Shown here: positions 59,355-64,000 of the stretch, in pieces
Position numbering within the stretch: the stretch's first letter is position 1
How the letters are laid out: each line of letters opens with the position of its first letter
Assembly (NCBI GenBank): GCA_019510185.1
Contig: JAEKKV010000016.1
Coordinates: 248,001 to 312,000 of the forward strand
Length of the DNA: 64,000 nucleotides
Source: Verrucomicrobiota bacterium
GTDB taxonomy: Bacteria > Verrucomicrobiota > Verrucomicrobiia > Opitutales > Opitutaceae
Direction of reading: 5' to 3'
Notes under the pieces: generated by a model
Database searches by the model: none
Told to the model about the DNA's origin: nothing
Seen by the model: only the letters and a program-made list of their open reading frames with translations
Position numbers and translations under genes: made by a program

Positions 59355-60251
59355 TCAAAATTCGACGTCGCGGCAGCGGCTGTCGAGCTGGCGGGCGATG
59401 AGATCGATCTGCGCGGCGTTGAGCACGGGCGAGCCATTCGGGGCGACGGCGACGGGGATTTGTTTTGGGTTGAGGACGGTGACGAGGCCGCGGGCGCGCG
59501 TGATGACCATCCAGCCTGGGAAGGTGAGGAGGGGCTGCACCGGAATGGGCTGTCCCAGCAATTGTGCGAGATTGCCTTCGAGCCAGCGCGCCTGGCGCAG
59601 GGCTTGGTCGAGACCATGGCGGTCTTCGCCCCACGGATAGGCGAGCACCTGACCGTCGTAGATGATCTCGTGCTCGGCGACGCCGGGGCGACCGGCGCCT
59701 TTACGCTTACGGCGCGTTTTGGTTTCGATGGCGAAAACACCGGACGGACCGACGATGACGTGATCGATATTGAAGGGATGCGAGGCGTCGCCGGCGGGTA
59801 TGTCGTGAAAAACACGGAAACCTTCGCCTTTGAGCGGATCAAGCGACTCTCCGACGATACGTTCACCGAAGTAGCCGAGCTGGGTATTGCGCCATTTTTC
59901 GATGCCGCCGACCAAGCGCTGGGTAACGAGGAACAGGCTCGCGAGCAGTCCGAGGAGGGCGAAGACCAGCCCGGCAAGCAGGGCGTAGCCCGAGAGATGG
60001 GTGGCAACCCAGACCAGTCCCGCCCCGACCAAGGGCGGAAGGCCGAAGGCGAAGAGGACCTCAAGAGTGCTGCGTTCATCGAGCGCGATCAGTTTCTTGC
60101 GAAGGCTTTCACCCGGTCCTCGCAGGAGCCGGGCGTTTTCGGGAAAGGGGGCGCGCTCTTTCCGGCTGCGTTTGCGCCAGACGACGCCCCCGAAAAACAC
60201 CGCGAAGAAAATGGCCGCGTAAATGAAAATAAAAACCAAGGAGCTGGGCAT
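59355..60251 (-). CDS. NERD-domain membrane protein
   Basis: 298 residues. N-terminal membrane helices (LVFIFIYAAIFFAVFFGGVV; then two more at about 68-110) followed by a nuclease-related NERD domain: GYFGERIVGESLDPL, VFHDIPAGD, FNIDHVIVGPSGVFAIETKTRR (with D and E-x-K catalytic pattern), and the C-terminal TVLNPKQIPV. It is predicted to be anchored with the domain in the cytoplasm. NERD proteins may process DNA; the real role is unknown. It is the first gene of the NERD-sufE-tatD run. Confidence 0.9.
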   Translation of the reverse strand: MPSSLVFIFIYAAIFFAVFFGGVVWRKRSRKERAPFPENARLLRGPGESLRKKLIALDERSTLEVLFAFGLPPLVGAGLVWVATHLSGYALLAGLVFALLGLLASLFLVTQRLVGGIEKWRNTQLGYFGERIVGESLDPLKGEGFRVFHDIPAGDASHPFNIDHVIVGPSGVFAIETKTRRKRKGAGRPGVAEHEIIYDGQVLAYPWGEDRHGLDQALRQARWLEGNLAQLLGQPIPVQPLLTFPGWMVITRARGLVTVLNPKQIPVAVAPNGSPVLNAAQIDLIARQLDSRCRDVEF

Positions 60252-60295
60252 CGGCGCACGCTGCCGTCGCGGGCGTCACGAGGCAATCGCTTTGG

Positions 60296-60985
60296 CTAGG
60301 CGGCATTGGCGTGCGTGTGGCGGCAGCGGGCGCAGTGGCCGCAACAGGTGCGGGAAGCCGGCGCTGCCGGAGTGCTGCCTTTGGACGCGGGCCGATACTC
60401 GGAGAGCCAAGCGGGGCCGGGACCTTGGCCGCGGACGGAGGTGTCCGCGCGGTGGCGAAGACCGGTGAGGCGTTGGATGATATGTTCAAGGCCGTCCCAG
60501 AACCGGATTTTTTCCAGGAGCGGATTCACCCAGTTGGTGATGGGGCAATAATAAGTGTTCTTGGGATCGGTGTGGTGAAGGGCATGGTGGCGCGGCGTCT
60601 GAAGAATGCCCCAGTCCTGCAGCTTGGAGATAAGCGCGCCGTTTTCGGCACGGGTACGATGCGACCACTTGTGGACCTCGTTGGCGTTCACGCTGACGGT
60701 GACGAAGAGCCATACTTGCCAGGTGAGCACATCGAAGGCCCATGCTCCGGCGAGCACGGCGACGCCGAGGATGAGCAGGTCCCACGAGCTTTGAAACCAC
60801 GTGAAACGGGTGAAAAAGCGCGGGTAGTGGTGGTGAACGATGTTGGGGCGGATAAGCAGGCGGCCGAACACCGGCGTCTCCTCGGTGCCGTAGGCGTCTT
60901 CCGCCCAGTGGATGATTCCGGAGACGAAGTCGGCGAGCGCGATGATGGCGATGATTTGAAGCGGGATGAGGAGCGTGGTGATCAT
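60296..60985 (-). CDS. Plasmanylethanolamine desaturase, CarF/PEDS1 (TMEM189) type
   Basis: Predicted di-iron membrane desaturase that makes the vinyl-ether bond of plasmalogens. It has 229 residues with four helices. Starts ALADFVSGIIHWAEDAYG, then PNIVHHHYP, NEVHKWSHR, and QTPRHHALHH; these His boxes are the CarF/PEDS1 marks. The C-terminal 35 residues are unusual: Pro/Ala-rich, then CCGHCARCRHTH, a Cys/His cluster that could bind metal. No ether-lipid synthase gene nearby. ATG at 60985. Divergent from the LysR gene. In myxobacteria CarF also acts in a light response. Confidence 0.88.
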   Translation of the reverse strand: MITTLLIPLQIIAIIALADFVSGIIHWAEDAYGTEETPVFGRLLIRPNIVHHHYPRFFTRFTWFQSSWDLLILGVAVLAGAWAFDVLTWQVWLFVTVSVNANEVHKWSHRTRAENGALISKLQDWGILQTPRHHALHHTDPKNTYYCPITNWVNPLLEKIRFWDGLEHIIQRLTGLRHRADTSVRGQGPGPAWLSEYRPASKGSTPAAPASRTCCGHCARCRHTHANAA

Positions 60986-61160
60986 GGCGGCGGGTGGTTG
61001 CGCACCGGCGTTGGCCGGCGCGAAAACAGATTACCCGAAGCCGCGGAAAGAGGGTTATTCGATAAACTTGATGCACCCCATCGATTCCGATGATGAGCCG
61101 GCCGGCTCAGGGAACGACGTTGCGTGACGAGGGACGCCCCGGCTTGATCGCAAGGTCGCG

Positions 61161-62054
61161 ATGAACGTCCATCACCTTGAATTGTTTTATTACGTAGCGA
61201 AACATGGCGGGATTAGCGCGGCAGCGCGACGCATGCCCTACGGGATCCAGCAGCCGGCGGTGAGCGGACAGATGGGCAAACTGGAGGAAGAGGTCGGCGC
61301 GAAGCTTTTTGAGCGAACCCCGTTTCGACTGACAAAAGCCGGCGAGCGGTTGCTCGCTCATGTGGGGCCGTTTTTTGAAAATTTGGACACGCTCGCGGCG
61401 CAGTTGCGCGAAGATGCGGAGCCGGAGCTGTGGATCGGGGCGTCGGAGTTTATGCTGCGCGACCATATCCCGGCGGTGATGAAGCGGCTGGGCGCGCGGC
61501 ATGCGAACGTCCGCCTGGGATTGCGGGCGGGGCCGCCGGCGCAGCTTGAAATCTGGTTGAGAGAGGGCGAGATCGACGTGGCGATCGGTCCCTTGGGCGC
61601 CCGCCCGCCGGCACGCTTGCGTCAACTCGAACTGGCGCGCGTGCCGCTCGTCCTGCTGGTTGGATGTGGAACGGAGGTGAGGACCGCGGATGAGTTATGG
61701 GCGCGAAAAAAGGTCACGACACCGCTCATCGGTCTGCCTGCGGAGACGAATCTGATGCGGAGTTTCCAGCGGGAACTTAAGCGGCGGGGTGTGAGCTGGC
61801 CCCAAAAAATCGAGGCGCCATCCATGGAGTTGGTGGCCAGCTATGCGGCCAACGGCGATGGGATCGGGGTGAGCTTCGCTGAGCCGGCGTTGAGTCGGCG
61901 CCGGCGTTTGCGTGTGCTGCCGCTGGCGGGTTTCCCGCCGTTGACCATGGGCTTGCTGCTGCGCCGGGAGCCATCGGCGCTTGTGCAGGCTCTGGTGGAG
62001 GAGGCCGCCGCCTACGCCCGGGGGATCTGGCCGGGCTGGACGACATCGGCCTGA
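61161..62054 (+). CDS. LysR-family transcriptional regulator
   Basis: 297 residues. N-terminal winged HTH MNVHHLELFYYVAKHGGISA, QQPAVSGQMGKLEEEVGAKL FERTPF, followed by a periplasmic-binding-protein-like effector domain (ELWIGASEFMLRDHIPAVMK, WLREGEIDVAIGPLG). Co-inducer unknown. It is divergent from the desaturase gene across 175 bases, so that gene is the likeliest target (inference). It converges with the M48 protease gene, 9 bases. Confidence 0.92.
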   Translation: MNVHHLELFYYVAKHGGISAAARRMPYGIQQPAVSGQMGKLEEEVGAKLFERTPFRLTKAGERLLAHVGPFFENLDTLAAQLREDAEPELWIGASEFMLRDHIPAVMKRLGARHANVRLGLRAGPPAQLEIWLREGEIDVAIGPLGARPPARLRQLELARVPLVLLVGCGTEVRTADELWARKKVTTPLIGLPAETNLMRSFQRELKRRGVSWPQKIEAPSMELVASYAANGDGIGVSFAEPALSRRRRLRVLPLAGFPPLTMGLLLRREPSALVQALVEEAAAYARGIWPGWTTSA

Positions 62055-62063
62055 GACAGGGTT

Positions 62064-64000
62064 TTAGGTGACGGGCGCCGGCATGGGGCAGTCGAGCGCC
62101 GATGCGAAAGCGCGGAGCAGCTCGATCTCGCTCACGCGCACAACGCCGTCGCAGGCGACCACGTGCGCGCTGGCGGAGAGCAGGCGCTGTTTGATGGGAA
62201 GAGATCCCAAGGCGAGACGGTCGAGCGCAGCATCAAGATACTCAAAACTGCACGCCGTTGCGGGCAGGAGCTGCAAACGGCCTTCGAGCAGCTTGAGCTG
62301 ACCGGCGCCGGCGGCGAAGGCCCATGACGCCCCGGCCTCGTCGTCCGCAGCGGCGCGGGCGAGCACCGACAGCACCAGGGCGATCTCGTGATCAACGGCC
62401 TGAAACGAATAAATCTGCCCGCCGGGTTGGGCAGGAGTCTGGCCGAGCGCGAGGTGGTGCGAAAGGACTTTTTGCAGGGCAAACTCAAAGGTGTTTACGC
62501 GGCCGTCGGCATGGACGAGTTCGTCGAGGGTATCGAGCAGCCGTGCCAGCGTGTCGTGTGGCAGGTCGTGAAGGACGGGCAAGGCCAGCAATACGAGCGG
62601 CAGTCGCGCCGCGGGCGAAAGGAGGAGCAGCGCTTCCTCCAGGGTGGCGACGGCGGCCGCCAGTTCGGCTCCGCCATGCTGCGTGATGAGGGCTTGCTGA
62701 CGGGCGCGGGTTTCCGGTGCGGGAACAAGGAGCAGACCGCAGATAAGCGCGCCGGCGCCGTTCGCGGTGCGGGCGGCTTCGCGCAGCACGGGCGGGACGC
62801 CGTCGAGCAGCGTCTGGGCGTTGGCGACGTTTTCGGGCGCGAGTGTGCCGACGGAGGCGATGATGGCATGCGCGGGGCTCCGGCTGGCGGACGCGGGCGC
62901 GCCGGCGGAGAATGCCGCCGCCTGGGTCCACGATTCGTGAGCGACATCCACGACTTCGGGCGGATTGAAATATTTGCCATCAAAGGATGGATCAATGGCG
63001 CGAATACGCTCGTCGAGCGGAGGGTGGGTGGCCCAGAGACCGCCGAAGTAGGAGCGGAAGCCTTGGGCGAAAAAGAAGTGCCCGATCTGCGCACTTTTGG
63101 CGGATTGCAGGCTGGAGCCGAGGGCGTAACCGCCGATTTTCTTGAGCGCGCCGGTGATGCCGGGGGGATTGCGGGTGAACTGCACGGCGGAAGCGTCGGC
63201 GAGGAATTCACGCTGGCGCGATACGGCGGCCTGAATGAGGCGGCCGAAGAAATACCCGGCGTAGCCCAAGAGAAGGAGGGCGGCCCCGACGGCCGCGATG
63301 ACGAGGACCGCGCCGCCGCCGTTTTTGTTGTCGCTCGAACGCACACGCACGCCGCGCAAACTCCAGAGAATGCCCCGGCCGATCAGGCCGATCACGAGGA
63401 TGCCGAAAACGATGGCAGTGATCTTCAGGTTGAGCCGCATGTCGCCGTTGAGAATGTGGCTGAACTCGTGGGCGATGACGCCCTGCAACTCGTCGCGGGT
63501 GAGTTTCTCCAGCGTACCGCGCGTCACGGCGACGACGGCGTCGCTGGTGGTGAGGCCGGCGGCGAAGGCGTTGATGCCGTCTTCGTCGGGCAGTACGTAG
63601 ACGGCGGGCATGGGAACGCCGGACGCGATGGCCATTTCCTCGACGATGTTGAGAAGCTGGCGCTCTTTGGGCGCGATCGTTTGCGGGTCGATGCGCCGCC
63701 CGCCGACCATCTCGGCCACGGCGCGTCCGCCGGCGCTGAGTTCATTCCATTTATAGAGAGAGGCCAGGCCGACGACGGTGAGCGTGGCGACGGTGACGCC
63801 CGTCAGCAGACGCGGATCCCACCAAGACGGAGAGTCCGCCAAGTAACCATAGGAGTGGCCGAACCGGACAGGCGCGTGGTGCAGAAAAAGCATCGCCGCA
63901 CCGTAACCGGCGCCGATGACGCCAATGACGGCCAGCGAGAACAGCACGACCAAGCGCGTGGTGCGCTGCTTGGCCCGGGCCTGGGCTTCGAAAAAATCCA
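62064..64000 (-). CDS. M48-family membrane metalloprotease (5' end beyond the window)
   Basis: At least 644 residues visible. The N-terminal sequence DFFEAQARAKQRTTRLVVLF, still in frame at the edge, is the usual start region of M48 homologues, so only one or a few codons are missing. Membrane helices flank the protease domain; zinc motif HEFSHILNGD (HExxH), further EFLADASAVQF with the third ligand Glu. Then GLWATHPPLDERIRAIDP, a family mark, followed by about 260 C-terminal residues with no known domain (NAQTLLDGVPPVLREAARTA), an accessory extension. HtpX-like quality control of membrane proteins is likely. Confidence 0.9.
   Translation of the reverse strand, partial: DFFEAQARAKQRTTRLVVLFSLAVIGVIGAGYGAAMLFLHHAPVRFGHSYGYLADSPSWWDPRLLTGVTVATLTVVGLASLYKWNELSAGGRAVAEMVGGRRIDPQTIAPKERQLLNIVEEMAIASGVPMPAVYVLPDEDGINAFAAGLTTSDAVVAVTRGTLEKLTRDELQGVIAHEFSHILNGDMRLNLKITAIVFGILVIGLIGRGILWSLRGVRVRSSDNKNGGGAVLVIAAVGAALLLLGYAGYFFGRLIQAAVSRQREFLADASAVQFTRNPPGITGALKKIGGYALGSSLQSAKSAQIGHFFFAQGFRSYFGGLWATHPPLDERIRAIDPSFDGKYFNPPEVVDVAHESWTQAAAFSAGAPASASRSPAHAIIASVGTLAPENVANAQTLLDGVPPVLREAARTANGAGALICGLLLVPAPETRARQQALITQHGGAELAAAVATLEEALLLLSPAARLPLVLLALPVLHDLPHDTLARLLDTLDELVHADGRVNTFEFALQKVLSHHLALGQTPAQPGGQIYSFQAVDHEIALVLSVLARAAADDEAGASWAFAAGAGQLKLLEGRLQLLPATACSFEYLDAALDRLALGSLPIKQRLLSASAHVVACDGVVRVSEIELLRAFASALDCPMPAPVT

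Overview
The window is GC-rich, densely coded bacterial chromosome with no rRNA, tRNA, CRISPR array, transposase, integrase or phage gene that I can see. The gene content suggests a Gram-negative member of the Verrucomicrobiota, most likely near Opitutaceae. The pointers are a two-domain ThyX, the ribBA-ribH-nusB-ftsY block, DUF6662-like tandem genes and many secreted or outer-membrane proteins of the type annotated in that phylum. This placement is inference from memory; no search was run.

Layout. 1-5.6 kb: the distal half of a complex I operon (nuoJ, cut by the window edge, then nuoKLMN) ending in a strong terminator. 5.7-19.7 kb: mostly housekeeping genes, namely a secreted phosphodiesterase-like protein, tandem-domain ThyX, a short ComEC, RarA, a transglutaminase-like protease, riboflavin genes (ribBA with a decayed RibA half, then ribH) coupled to nusB and ftsY, small envelope proteins, and a short threonine dehydratase (ilvA type). 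The dehydratase is preceded by what looks like a classical transcription attenuator: an Ile-rich 28-codon leader peptide followed by a terminator.

20.1-37.8 kb is the accessory heart of the window and reads as a metal and redox island. It holds a TonB-dependent receptor with a structured leader, a His-rich small secreted protein, a BNR propeller fused to a decayed CusF-like domain, an outer-membrane barrel, and an extracytoplasmic flavinylation set (FMN-binding protein with its SGAT motif, ApbE, DUF4405-like membrane cytochrome). Next to these are two tandem DUF6662-like proteins, and two COG0523 metal-chaperone GTPases, one paired with a WD40 protein. A 7-1-7 palindrome pair of Fur-family type lies in the divergent promoter between the DUF6662-like genes and the first GTPase. 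The island ends with metE under a cobalamin riboswitch; this MetE carries an unusual His/Cys-rich insertion.

37.9-48.7 kb: pyk, an MBL-fold hydrolase, and a three-gene cluster (animal-type PTPS, zinc-independent GTP cyclohydrolase FolE2, SDR) that would be sufficient for tetrahydrobiopterin-type pterin synthesis. Then come the murA-ruvB-MYG1 operon, an RGG-rich low-complexity protein, a dimeric dUTPase and a peroxiredoxin. 48.7-64 kb: a giant DUF748/AsmA-like protein, a YkgJ-type Cys-cluster protein, an ompW gene split by a frameshift, ettA, a CHASE3 membrane protein, msrA, an Hsp33-like protein, tcdA, TatD, sufE, a NERD protein, a CarF/PEDS1-type plasmalogen desaturase, a LysR regulator and an M48 protease that runs off the window.

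The strongest candidates for something not yet described are the ilvA attenuator, the flavinylation/metal island with its shared operator, and the pterin cluster. Several proteins have lost canonical residues: the RibA half, the CusF tail, the CHASE3 protein's C-terminal Cys box, and the split ThyX motifs.
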